Origin: an uncultured Ellagibacter sp.
GTDB taxonomy: Bacteria > Actinomycetota > Coriobacteriia > Coriobacteriales > Eggerthellaceae
Reading direction: 5' to 3'
Length of the DNA stretch: 26,079 nucleotides
Assembly: GCF_934636505.1 (NCBI RefSeq)
Contig: NZ_CAKUAL010000024.1
Span: forward strand, 1-26,079
Below the pieces are notes generated by a model. That model saw only the letters and a program-made list of their open reading frames with translations, made no database searches and was not told where the DNA came from. The position numbers and the translations under genes were made by a program. Shown here piece after piece: positions 16,937-25,354 of the stretch; the stretch's first letter is position 1, and each line of letters starts with the position of its first letter.

Positions 16937-17452
16937 ATGATCCACGTGTATTACGGCGACGGCAAGGGGAAGACGACGGCGGCGATGGGCCTTGCGCTGC
17001 GCATGCTCGCCGCCGGCGGCCGCGTCGTTATCGTGCAGTTTCTGAAAGACGGTGGAAGCGGCGAGGTGCGCATGCTTTCCAGTCGACTTGGCGTCCCCGT
17101 GTTCGCCTGTGCGCCGACGGGGAAGTTCACCTGGGAGATGACCAACGAGGAGCTTGCGGCGGTGCGGAAGGCCCACGATAAGAACCTTGCGGCGGCCCTC
17201 GACGAAGTGGAGGACTCGGGTGCGCGGCTGCTCGTGCTCGACGAGGTGCTCGATGCGCTCGCGATGGGGCTTGTGGACGAGGCGGTCGTGGCCCGCGTGC
17301 TCGATTTGGGGACAGGCGAGCTCGAAGTGGTGCTTACCGGCCGCAACCCGAGCGAGGACATCGTCTCGCGCGCGGACTACCTGACGGAGATGAAGTGCCG
17401 AAAGCATCCATTCGAGCAAGGTGTCCCGTCTCGCGAGGGCGTGGAGTACTGA
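16937..17452 (+). CDS. cobO: Cob(I)yrinic acid a,c-diamide / corrinoid adenosyltransferase (CobO/BtuR/CobA family)
   Basis: 171 aa from ATG 16937, with AAGGAGAAG upstream; the longer open frame from 16904 lacks this. P-loop GDGKGKTTAA at 7-16, the inner motif LLVLDEVLDAL, and the C-terminal KHPFEQGVPSREGVEY all match the CobA/CobO family, and the length is normal. The enzyme transfers the 5'-deoxyadenosyl group of ATP to reduced corrinoid cobalt, making the coenzyme form in the cytosol. It is the last gene of the riboswitch set, 75 bases after the SLH/DUF4430 gene, and is the strongest independent sign that the operon handles corrinoids. Adenosylcobalamin is also the usual ligand of the riboswitch upstream, suggesting feedback. 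Confidence 0.92.
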   Translation: MIHVYYGDGKGKTTAAMGLALRMLAAGGRVVIVQFLKDGGSGEVRMLSSRLGVPVFACAPTGKFTWEMTNEELAAVRKAHDKNLAAALDEVEDSGARLLVLDEVLDALAMGLVDEAVVARVLDLGTGELEVVLTGRNPSEDIVSRADYLTEMKCRKHPFEQGVPSREGVEY

Positions 17453-17512
17453 TCTCGTGCACACGCCGCGCGATTTCAGTTGCTGCCGTTCCCGTTCAAA
17501 AGGATGACCCCG

Positions 17513-17542
17513 CTGACCAACGGCTTGCACGAGTGATATCAT
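17513..17542 (+). promoter_or_regulatory. Candidate promoter of the SLH/ricin/NlpC-P60 gene
   Basis: CTGACC (17513-17518, 4 of 6 to TTGACA) and TATCAT (17537-17542, 5 of 6 to TATAAT) with an 18-base spacer. A stem-loop CCGAAA-AGC-TTTCGG (17550-17564) would lie at the 5' end of the transcript. No terminator is seen after cobO, so read-through from the operon is also possible. Confidence 0.45.
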
Positions 17543-17601
17543 CCCGTTACCGAAAAGCTTTCGGCAACCTGTCTTTTGGTGTGCACATCCGGAGGCATTG
17601 T

Positions 17602-20509
17602 GTGAAATGGGGAATCATGCGACATAACCTTGTAAGTAACTGCGCCCGCAGGGCGTTGGCGATTTTTGCCTCAGCGGCGCTTGTTGCGGGCCTTGTCCCC
17701 GTGGCGGCTTTCGGAGAGGTCGGGGGGGGGGTCTTCCGTTGCTGATGCGTCGTTAGATGCTCGTCTTGTTGAGCAAGCGGCTCAGACGGGCGAAGGCTCT
17801 GCCAACGTGCCCGGCGAGGGGGGCGACACCTCGGGCGCGGGCAGTGTATCCGGCCCGGGGGTGGACAATGCTTCTGCTTCTGGAAGCGAAAGCGACGCCC
17901 CAAGCGAACTGAGCGCTCCAAGTAGAAGCGATACCTTCGATGGCGGCAACAATGCGGGCAGCCCCAGCTCTCCGGATGCGGGTAACCTTTCGGGCTCGAG
18001 CTCTGACTCTACCCCGGGCGGCAGCTCCAGCGCTCCCGATACCGGCGACGCCCCAAGCGCCCCCGAACCCTCGGCGCCCGAAACATTTACCGATGTAGAG
18101 CCTGGCTCATGGTACGAGCCTGGTGTGCTCTTCTGTCAGCAGAAAAAGATCATGACGGGCATTGCGGGCACGACCCTGTTCGGCGTGGGCCAAAGCCTCA
18201 GCCGCGCGCAGATGGCTGTTATGATGTGGCGCTATGCCGACCCCGAGGCTGCGTCAGCCTACCTTGGCGATGCCGACAACGAGACGGGGATGGACGACGT
18301 TGAATCCCGGACATGGTACACCGCTGCAGCTAACTGGGCTGTCGAGAACAAGGTGATCAACGGTTTTCCTCAAGATGATGGCTCGTTCGCCTTCAAGCCC
18401 GATGTCTCCGTAACCCTCGACCAATTCTGCACCATCATTGCGAACTTCAACCACGTGAACCCTCGTTATGGAACCGCCTCGCTTTCGCGCTTCTCTGATG
18501 GCGAAAGCGTTCCCCAATGGGCGGCACGCGGTCTTGCATGGTGCGCCGATAAGGGCTTGGTCTCGGGTTATGACCGGGGCGGCGGCATCTTCGAGCTCTG
18601 CCCGACGGTGGAGCTTCCGCGCGAGCGTGCGGCCACTGTTTTCATGCGTGGATATGATGTCGGGGTGTTCGACGACGGCTCCGCTCCGCTCGTCTCTCCC
18701 TGCGAGGACCTGGGTTTGTCCGGGTATTGGTTCATTCGCTCCGCATCGGTGAGCTCCCTCTCGATCGAGGCGCGCTCTGAAGGTGATGTTCAGCTTGCGA
18801 GCGCGAACCTTTCGCTTTCCCAGACTTTCACGTTCTCGTATGAAAACGGCTATTACCACATCATCTACGCGGAGACTGGCCTTGCGCTCGAGACGGCGCC
18901 CGGCATCGCGAGTTCCCCTTCGGATGTCTCCCTCGGTGCAGCTGTCTCTCAAAGCAAGCGTCAGCAATGGTCGGCTGTGCGAACGGAGTCGGGTGCGCTG
19001 CGCTTCTGTAACCTTGCGACCGGCTACTGGCTCGCCTCGCAAGATCCGAGCATGGGCTCCCCCTTGCAGGCAGTCGAATCCCCCGAGGAGGACGTTTCGG
19101 CGTTTGCCCTCGTCGAGCAACAGGACCTGCTTTCCGAGGGTCTCTTCACGATCTCCCCGAAGGGCGATTTCTCGAAGCACCTCGATGTCGTGGATGCATC
19201 CGTCGATGACGGCGCGAACGTGCAGATTTGGTACGACAACGGTTTGCTCGCCCAGAAATGGTACGTGAAGCGCGCATCGGGGAAGGTCAATACCTATACC
19301 CTGCAGGCGGCGTGCTCTGGCAAGCTGCTTGCCGCCGATTCGAATGGCAACGCGGTGCAGCGTAGCGCGGACGGGTCGAGCGAGCAGTTGTGGCGTGCCG
19401 ACTTCTCCGGTGGCTTCGTCGTCTTCACGAACCTTGGCACGGGGCGCGTGCTCGATCTTGCGGATGGGCGCACCGACGCAGGCAACAATGTGCAAACCTA
19501 TGCGGCGAACGGGACGGATGCCCAGCGATTCTCGCTACGCGAGACGCAGCCTCTGCCCGAGGGGCTGTACACGATTTGTCTTGCTGGAACCGACCAGGTA
19601 ATCGACTTGAGGGATGAGTCCCAGAAGTCCAACGCGAACATTCAGACATGGATATCGAATGGAACGGGCGCGCAGATTTGGAACATCGAGCACAACCAGG
19701 ATGGCTCCTACACGTTCACGAACTGCGGCTCGAAGATGGCGATCGACATCTTCGACGGTATCATGGCCGTGGGGACGAACGTGCAGCAGCATGAGGTCAA
19801 CGGCTCGCAGGCTCAGAAGTGGCGGGCGATCTACAACGGCGACGGCACTTTCTCCCTCGTTCCGTTCGCGAGTGGTTCGGTAGCGCTCGGGACGACGGGC
19901 ACGTCGGGCGGATCGAACGTCGAGCTTGTGAGCCGAGACGCTGCTGCGCGCCTCACCTTCCAGATGGCGACGCTGCCCGGTAAGGTAGGGTATCAGAATC
20001 CTGCGGGATACTACCAGGTCAGCTCAAGGTCGGTGACGCTGCCCGATTACGCGAGCGGGTACTTCACCTATGTAACCCCTTCGCAAATCGCTCCTGATGC
20101 GACGCGCGAGGATTGCATCGATGCCTTCATCAACCGCGCGTACGACTATATCGGCACGGCATATCGATGGAATTATTCCATGGAGCCGGGCGTGGGCGTC
20201 GACTGCATCGGGCTTGTGTACCAATGCCTGTACGCGACGGGCATGGATTTGGGCGAGTTCAACCCCTACGATCACTACGCGACCGGCGCTGACGGTTGGC
20301 ATAGCCACGACGCGAACAACATGTGGAACTACGGCGACGTGCTCCACCTGCCTCTGTCGATGCGGCAGCGCGGCGATGTGATTTCCTGGGAGGGCCATGT
20401 GGCAATCTATCTGGGCAACGACATGATCATCGACGCGTATGGCCCGGTGGATGTGCACAGCATGTGGTCGCGCGGCGTGCCCCGCGGCGTGCTGCGTTTC
20501 TATCAGTAA
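17602..20509 (+). CDS. Secreted SLH, ricin-type lectin, NlpC/P60 cell-wall hydrolase, frameshifted at a G10 tract
   Basis: The GTG at 17602 has GGAGG 6 bases upstream and opens a signal peptide (RRALAIFASAALVAGLVPV, cleavage near AFG-EV; ATG 17617 is an alternative). As given, this frame stops at 17743-17745. Removing one G from the run at 17722-17731 joins it to the main frame as EVGGGSSVAD and gives 968 aa. Restored domains: Ser/Gly/Pro/Asp linker to about 160; three SLH repeats about 162-356; ricin-B/CBM13-like beta-trefoil repeats about 372-790 with several QxW motifs (AQKWYV, AQIWNI, AQKWRA); NlpC/P60 peptidase about 833-968 with VDCIGL (Cys868) and EGHVAIYLG (His932). Likely role: wall-bound peptidoglycan endopeptidase with sugar binding. 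An internal TTG at 17666 would make the long frame without a signal peptide and is unlikely to be the true start. Confidence 0.82.
17722..17731 (+). repeat. Homopolymer G10 tract within the coding region after the signal peptide
   Basis: Ten consecutive G, the longest such run I noticed in the window. It lies about 40 codons into the surface hydrolase gene, at the joint between signal peptide and linker. Nine G (or 12 or 6) puts the signal peptide in frame with the 900-residue body; ten gives a stop after about 47 codons. Confidence 0.9.
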
Positions 20510-20600
20510 TTCCCGTTCGGTTTCAATGGCCATGAGGGAATCTCGCTTGTTCGAGATCGATGGCGAACCTGCGAGTTCGGCCTGCTCGGAGCCAAAATGA

Positions 20601-20635
20601 AAGCGAGCGCCAGATGATCGGTCCGGCGCTCGCTT
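20601..20635 (+). terminator. Hairpin terminator after the NlpC/P60 gene
   Basis: A perfect 11-bp stem, AAGCGAGCGCC (20601-20611) with GGCGCTCGCTT (20625-20635), and a 13-base loop. There is no long T-run after it, but its strength and place about 90 bases past the stop fit a terminator. Confidence 0.65.
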
Positions 20636-20793
20636 CGAGAGGCGTTTCAGCTATTGGTGTGGGCGCGGCTTTTGCCCTTGTATGTGTAGGAAACTCCTCT
20701 CCTCAAAAAGTATGATACCTAATAAAATAGTCATTTTTCAGTCGTGATTTTCTCAGTTTGATGTGCGAAAATGCTACTTGTCACGGTCTCGCA

Positions 20794-20817
20794 AAACGTA
20801 ATCGTGCGGTTACGTTT
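20794..20817. promoter_or_regulatory. Perfect inverted repeat, candidate operator
   Basis: AAACGTAA (20794-20801) and TTACGTTT (20810-20817) form a perfect 8-bp dyad around 8 bases. The two-helical-turn layout is typical of a dimeric regulator site. No regulator gene lies in this window, so the protein is unknown. Confidence 0.5.
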
Positions 20818-20994
20818 CCCCTTGCGCGCCGGTGGGATGCCGCGCGTCATATCGCACCGCCCGCCCGCAAGTAAACCCTTACTAATATGAAGATGCTGTG
20901 CACCTGAGGTGTGCAAGCTGCCCTTTTATTGCCTGAAATGGGCGTTTCAGCTACAGCTTTCCCTCGTGAGGCGCACAAAAGCGCTCAAGGCCGC

Positions 20995-21000
20995 TATAAT
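20995..21000 (+). promoter_or_regulatory. Candidate -10 box (TATAAT) for the glycosyltransferase gene
   Basis: An exact TATAAT 94 bases before the GTG start. The hexamer 17 bases upstream (CGCACA) matches the -35 consensus at only 3 of 6 positions, so an activator may be needed. Confidence 0.45.
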
Positions 21001-21093
21001 CCAGAAAGTTTGAACAGAAGTGCCGCGGACGGAAGCGGCGAAGTCAAAGTTCGCCCGTGCGCGGGCGGCCATAAGTTGTAAGGGGCAGGGCTG

Positions 21094-22413
21094 GTGCTCG
21101 ACCAATTCTTCTCGCAGATATCGTTCGTGGATATCTTCAACTTCTGCGTCTTCATCACGTTTACTATTTGCTATACCTATCAGCTGTACTACGTGCTCGT
21201 TGTGCTTTCTCGCAAGCCGAAGCAGCTCGTTGCGAAAAAGAACCATCGATACGCCGTCGTCGTCTCCGCTCGCAACGAGAGCGCGGTCATCGGCGACTTG
21301 ATCCACTCCATCAAGGTGCAGAACTACCCGACCGAGCTGATCGATGTGTTCGTCATCGCCGACAACTGCACCGACAACACCGCCGATGTGGCGCGCGAGG
21401 CGGGCGCAACCGTTTTCAAGCGCTTCAATACCGAGCAGGTTGGCAAGGGCTACGCGCTCGATTACGGCTTCAAGATCATCCGCAGCCAGTACGCCGACCG
21501 CGGCTACGAGGCCTATTTCGTCTTCGACGCGGACAACGTGCTCGACGTAAACTACTTTCGCGAGATGAACAAGACCTTCGATAACGGCGCGAAGGCGTCC
21601 ACGAGCTACCGCAACTCTAAGAACTACGACTCCAACTGGATCTCTGCCGGCTATGCCGTGTGGTTCCTGCGCGAGGCCAAGTTCCTGAATCAGGCTCGCC
21701 TTACGCTCAACACGAGCTGCGCGGTGTCGGGCACGGGCTTCTTCATTGCCGCTGACATTATCGAGAAGAATGACGGCTGGAGATGGCACCTGCTCACCGA
21801 GGACATCGAGTTCTCCGCGAACAGCATCCTCGAGGGCATTCGCATCGCCTACACTCCGACGGCGGTGCTCTACGACGAGCAGCCCGTCACCTTCCGCGAT
21901 TCCTGGAACCAACGCTTCCGCTGGGCGAAGGGCTTTTACCAGGTGTTTTGGCACTACGGTGCGCGTCTTGCGAAGGGCATCTTCACCAACCCCAAGGGTT
22001 CCCGCTTCGCCTGCTACGACATGCTCATGACCATCGCACCAGGCATGCTGCTCACCATCGTGTCGGTTATCTTCAACACAATCATCATCGTGCTTGCAGC
22101 GACGGGCGCCATGTCGACGGGCGTCATGATTGCAAGCTCCATCTCGTCGATTTTCTTCTGCCTGTTCAACTACGTTATGTTCATGTTCCTCTTCGGCGTG
22201 CTCACCACGTTCGTCGAGTGGGATTCCATCCACGCGCCCACGCGCAAGAAGGTGCTCTACATGTTCACCTTCCCGTTCTTCATGCTGACGTATGTGCCTA
22301 TCGCGCTCGTTGCGCTTGTGAAGAAATGCCAGTGGAAGCCGATCAAGCACAGCATCTCAGTCGACGTCGAGGAGTTCTCGGAAGCCCAGCAGGGCATCGC
22401 CGCGCAGAAGTAA
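21094..22413 (+). CDS. Membrane family 2 glycosyltransferase
   Basis: 439 aa from GTG 21094 (GGGGCAGGG upstream). One hydrophobic helix at about 14-38 precedes the GT-A domain: VVVSARNES nucleotide-binding strand, the metal-binding DADN near 146, TEDIEF near 235 supplying the catalytic acid, and QRFRWAKG near 273, the acceptor-site motif of processive membrane GT2 enzymes. C-terminal hydrophobic helices span about 305-415. Such enzymes build polysaccharide or glycolipid at the inner face of the membrane from a nucleotide sugar; the sugar cannot be told. It is monocistronic, with its own promoter region and a strong terminator, and no other polysaccharide genes are adjacent. Confidence 0.88.
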   Translation: MLDQFFSQISFVDIFNFCVFITFTICYTYQLYYVLVVLSRKPKQLVAKKNHRYAVVVSARNESAVIGDLIHSIKVQNYPTELIDVFVIADNCTDNTADVAREAGATVFKRFNTEQVGKGYALDYGFKIIRSQYADRGYEAYFVFDADNVLDVNYFREMNKTFDNGAKASTSYRNSKNYDSNWISAGYAVWFLREAKFLNQARLTLNTSCAVSGTGFFIAADIIEKNDGWRWHLLTEDIEFSANSILEGIRIAYTPTAVLYDEQPVTFRDSWNQRFRWAKGFYQVFWHYGARLAKGIFTNPKGSRFACYDMLMTIAPGMLLTIVSVIFNTIIIVLAATGAMSTGVMIASSISSIFFCLFNYVMFMFLFGVLTTFVEWDSIHAPTRKKVLYMFTFPFFMLTYVPIALVALVKKCQWKPIKHSISVDVEEFSEAQQGIAAQK

Positions 22414-22450
22414 GCGCGCAGCGGCTTCTCGCAGATCAGGCATTATCCAG

Positions 22451-22481
22451 CGGAGGGTCCCTCAGGGGACCCTCCGTTTTT
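22451..22481 (+). terminator. Rho-independent terminator of the glycosyltransferase gene
   Basis: A perfect 11-bp stem, CGGAGGGTCCC (22451-22461) with GGGACCCTCCG (22466-22476), a TCAG loop, then TTTTT. It is a textbook terminator, 38 bases past the stop. Confidence 0.93.
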
Positions 22482-22548
22482 ATAGGTGCGGGAAGGCGCG
22501 GAGCGCGAAGGGGCCGAGTCGCGGGAACGCGCGTGCCCTTGTCGCTCA

Positions 22549-23301
22549 TCAAGCTCGGGCAAAGGTGAGGCAGTGCACGTTGCGCCCGCCTGCTTCCCGT
22601 ATCGCGTCGCACGCGGCGAACAGCGTGGCGCCTGTCGTGCACACGTCGTCGATGAGCAGGATGCTTTCCGGCGCGCTCGCGCCCGGCAGGGCGGATACGG
22701 CATGCGCCATGTTCCCCATGCGCGCGCGACGCGAGAGTGCGCGCTGGTCGTGGGCACGCGGCGGGGAAAGCAGGGGGATGACGGGCCGCCCGATTGTTGC
22801 CGCCACTTCTTGCGCGAGCAACTCCGCGTGGTCGAACCCTCGGCGCGCCCGGGCCTTGCGCGAGGCGGGGACGAACGTGACCCCTGCCACCTCGCTTGCG
22901 ATCTCGGGGGAAAGATAGCGGGCCATGTAGCGCGCCATCTCTGCCGCAAGCCGCTGCTCGCCCCCGTCCTTGTAGACGACGGCGATGCGGCGCGAGCTTT
23001 CAGTGAGTTCGAAGGGGCTCGCGAGGCTCGAGAATGCCACGGCTCCGCGTCCCGTTGCGGCAAGCATCACGGGATTGCACTCGGTGCATTGCACGTGCCC
23101 CCAGGGAGCGCCGCAGACGGGGCACGCGCGCCAAAGGTCGATGAAGGGAAGCTCGCTTCTGCAGCGTTCGCACAGAAGCTCGCCGGGCTCGTCGCAGATG
23201 GCGCAGCGGGTGGGCCAAAGCGTTTCCGCGACAGCCTGCGCCGCTGCCTCGGCGTAGAGGCGTGCGGTTTCGGCGAGAGTGGTTGTCGCAAAGGTTGTCA
23301 T
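22549..23301 (-). CDS. comF: ComF-family phosphoribosyltransferase-like protein
   Basis: 250 aa. The N-terminal part has two zinc-ribbon-like Cys sets: C33-x2-C36 with C44-x2-C47, and C60-x2-C63 with C72-x2-C75. The phosphoribosyltransferase-fold domain follows, with VYKDGGEQRLA, the RKARARRGFDHAELLA stretch typical of ComF, and the PRPP-loop motif ILLIDDVCTTGAT (214-226). ComFC proteins take part in uptake of transforming DNA in competent bacteria; many genomes keep one without known competence, and no other com genes are in this window. It converges on the glycosyltransferase gene. The ATG at 23301 is the only natural start before the conserved Cys block. Confidence 0.9.
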   Translation of the reverse strand: MTTFATTTLAETARLYAEAAAQAVAETLWPTRCAICDEPGELLCERCRSELPFIDLWRACPVCGAPWGHVQCTECNPVMLAATGRGAVAFSSLASPFELTESSRRIAVVYKDGGEQRLAAEMARYMARYLSPEIASEVAGVTFVPASRKARARRGFDHAELLAQEVAATIGRPVIPLLSPPRAHDQRALSRRARMGNMAHAVSALPGASAPESILLIDDVCTTGATLFAACDAIREAGGRNVHCLTFARA

Positions 23302-23323
23302 GATGCGAAGTGTAGCGAGCGAT

Positions 23324-23850
23324 CCTGGCAGATGACGTGCACGAGCCTTGCCGAAACGCGGCGCGACGGGAACATTCTTCAGGCGCGCTTTCCAAGCCTT
23401 TTAAGGAATCTCATGGCAGTATTGCCATGCTTCTGCGGGATTTCCCAGCAGCATTTCGCCGGGCGAGCGCATATTCCGCCTTCCGTTCGATCCTGCAACT
23501 CGCAAAAACCTTGCAAGAACCTGGCAGGTGCAAACAGGCGGAAAGTCCGGCGTGCAAAACCTCTGGCGAGAAACGGAGGCAGGTTAAGCGATCGCAGGGA
23601 AACCTCGAGTCCGGACGGGGTTGCGTTCAGGCAGGCTTGCTGACTCCAGCGCGTGCAGAAATAAGCTCCCAACCTGCCAGATAATCGGCAGTTTTCATCA
23701 AATTGAAGAGCCGAACAAGGAGGGAAAGCGCGCGCGTCCCATGACGCATCCTGCTGACCTGGTGATTCGCTTCGGCGCAAAACGAGAGCGACCAGCAAAG
23801 CGAGCGCAAGCCCTCTCCGCGTGATGAAAACCTCCCGATTTCTGGCAGGT
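23324..23850. repeat. Cluster of four CTGGCAG[G/A]T motifs
   Basis: Copies: CCTGGCAGAT (23324-23333), CCTGGCAGGT (23520-23529), ATCTGGCAGGT on the minus strand (23672-23682) and TCTGGCAGGT (23841-23850). All lie in the intergenic region within about 530 bases. Spacing is irregular (about 150-200 bases), so it is not an array. Confidence 0.55.
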
Positions 23851-24040
23851 CTCTTCTGGTTTTTAGCAGGGTCGGAAGGTCTTTTATCCTGTATTCGTTC
23901 CTTGCAGCAAAATCCTCTTGGTTCCGAAGATTTCTTCTGCGCCTTCTTTTCCCGCTTCCATGTGGAATGATGTGTGTGCTTCTATTCGCCGTTGCCGTTC
24001 TGCTACACTGAAACGTGCTTCTTTCGGGTCTGTAGTTGCG

Positions 24041-24171
24041 GAAACGCCCCGAGCGTTTCTCAGTCCAAGGCAGACGCGGTCAAAAGGATCCACGTAAGTT
24101 GCGCGTTTTGCGCGCAGCGAGCATGGCGCGTCCTAGAGGTAAGTCGCACCGCCCGATCCCATTTTCGTGCG
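24041..24171 (+). promoter_or_regulatory. Hairpin-rich putative 5' leader of the solute-binding protein gene
   Basis: Stem-loops seen in order: GAAACGC-CCCGA-GCGTTTC (24041-24059), TGCGCG-TTTTG-CGCGCA (24100-24116), and CGCAC paired with GTGCG (24145-24171). They lie 120-250 bases before the GTG. This could be a regulated leader, but it matches no riboswitch consensus I can recall. Confidence 0.35.
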
Positions 24172-24293
24172 GCACAAGGCCGCCGCGGGCGAGAGGTACC
24201 ACGGGTGCAAGCTCACGACCCAGTGCGCGAGTGTGGGGGCAAAGACTAGGTCAGCCGAAAGAAGCGCATGAAAAGGAACAGACGGAGGTTACG

Positions 24294-25283
24294 GTGACGA
24301 AGCGTTTTCGGAAAGCTATCCTTTGCGTGGCGATCGGTTGCGCCATGGCTCTTGCGTTCGCAATGACGGGCTGCTCGACCGATTCCACTTACGAGCCCGA
24401 GACGAAGACCCCTCAGGTTCAATCGCCGACCATTAAGGAAGCTGGCGTTTTGCGCGTCGGCGTGAACACGGGCCGCGCCCCGCTCGCCGGCATGTCGGGC
24501 AACAAGATCGTCGGCATCGACGTCGACGTGGCGGCCGCCATCGCGGACAGCCTCGGCCTGAAGCTCTCCATCGTCGATACGGGCAGCGATCCCGAAGGCG
24601 CGCTCAAGGACGGGTCGGTCGACATCGTGCTTGGTATCGATAAGTCCTCGACCGATGGCTCGTTCTGGAAATCCGATTCCTACCTGCCCACGGGCATCGC
24701 GCTGTTCGCCATGTCGGAGAACGCCGCCGTCCCGACTGCGACGACCGGCGCCAAGTTCGCTGCGCAGGTTTCCTCCACGAGCGCTTGGGCCGTCATGAAC
24801 GAGTTCGGCGACACGTCGCTCACCTCCACCTCCAGCCCGAAAGAGGCGTTCGCGGCTTTGAGCTCGGGGCAGGTGCAATACGTTGCCGCCGACGCGGTCA
24901 TCGGCAAGTACTATGCGAACGGGTCGAACATCAACGCGAGCATCATCGCGCTCATGCAGCAGCCGAGCGGTTATTGCGTCGGCGTACTCGATAGCAACTC
25001 GGACTTGAAGACCGCCATCGCCAACGCCGTGAGCTCTCTGAACTCCAACGGTGTCATGAGCGTTATTCAGTCGAAGTGGCTGGGCGGCAGCATGGACCTC
25101 TCGTCGGTGAAGCTCACCGCCGGGGCGACGTCGGGCGCGAAGGCGAAATCGGACTCGACGACGAACGGCGCGACCTCGACCGACGCGGTGTCTGCTGATG
25201 CGGGCGCGCAGAGTGCCACTTCGACCGACACGACGGCGGGCGGTGCCTCTACGGCTGGCTCGAACGCCGTGAAGGCTTCGTAA
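24294..25283 (+). CDS. Extracellular solute-binding lipoprotein, family 3 (SBP_bac_3)
   Basis: 329 aa from GTG 24294, with GGAGG 5 bases upstream. A lipoprotein signal ends at MTGC (Cys27). The family-3 fold is clear: LRVGVNTGRAPLAG, the IVGIDVDVAAAIADSLGLK signature, DGSVDIVLG, and the closing ALMQQPSGYCVGV with SVIQSKWLGG. Members usually bind polar amino acids for an ABC importer. No permease or ATPase gene adjoins it, so it must share a distant transporter or serve another role such as sensing. The last 45 residues are a Ser/Thr/Ala/Gly-rich low-complexity tail; such linkers are normally N-terminal in lipoproteins. It ends before a strong hairpin. Confidence 0.88.
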   Translation: MTKRFRKAILCVAIGCAMALAFAMTGCSTDSTYEPETKTPQVQSPTIKEAGVLRVGVNTGRAPLAGMSGNKIVGIDVDVAAAIADSLGLKLSIVDTGSDPEGALKDGSVDIVLGIDKSSTDGSFWKSDSYLPTGIALFAMSENAAVPTATTGAKFAAQVSSTSAWAVMNEFGDTSLTSTSSPKEAFAALSSGQVQYVAADAVIGKYYANGSNINASIIALMQQPSGYCVGVLDSNSDLKTAIANAVSSLNSNGVMSVIQSKWLGGSMDLSSVKLTAGATSGAKAKSDSTTNGATSTDAVSADAGAQSATSTDTTAGGASTAGSNAVKAS

Positions 25284-25354
25284 GCTGCGACACCTCGGGC
25301 GGCGGCTTGCCATCGCCCGATCCAAAACTCGCAAGTGGAAATGCTTCATTAGTT

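Larger units (their letters stand above)
20636..21093. other. AT-rich intergenic region ahead of the glycosyltransferase gene
   Basis: 458 bases without a supported gene. 20700-20770 is distinctly AT-rich for this genome (runs such as CTAATAAAATAGTC). A 13-base direct repeat GGCGTTTCAGCTA occurs at 20641 and 20941. The region also holds the inverted repeat at 20794-20817 and a candidate -10 at 20995. The leader of the next gene can form GCCGC/GCGGC (21022-21039) and CGCCCG-TGCG-CGGGCG (21052-21067) hairpins. I do not recognise a known riboswitch. Confidence 0.5.
23302..24293. other. Long gene-free region between comF and the solute-binding protein gene
   Basis: 992 bases in which no frame has a ribosome site, codon pattern and recognisable protein together. 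Contents seen: the divergent promoter region of comF; a CATGGCA-GTAT-TGCCATG inverted repeat (23412-23429); four copies of a CTGGCAG motif; and a run of hairpins at 24041-24171 ahead of the lipoprotein gene. The frame at 23621-23824 (67 codons) lacks a ribosome site and any known domain. A small RNA or structured leader is possible, but I cannot name a family. Confidence 0.5.

Noticed and set aside
15908..17542. A 544-codon minus-strand open frame
   Set aside because: It is antisense to the SLH/DUF4430 and cobO genes, with no ribosome site or family likeness.
20947..22350. A 467-codon minus-strand open frame
   Set aside because: It is antisense to the GT2 gene, whose DADN, TEDIEF and QRFRW motifs are unmistakable.
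23538..23551. GCGGAAAGTCCGGC, resembling the RNase P RNA GGAAAGTCCGG block
   Set aside because: The other universal RNase P RNA blocks, including the 3' ACAnnA segment, are not found at the right distances.
23741..23824. A short frame (27 aa) with AAGGAGGG upstream
   Set aside because: The ribosome site is 15 bases from the ATG, too far, and the peptide has no recognisable feature.
24194..24203. AGGTACCACG, resembling the T-box antiterminator TGGTACCGCG
   Set aside because: The tRNA-pairing TGG is changed to AGG, there is no stem I/specifier structure, and no aminoacyl-tRNA gene follows.
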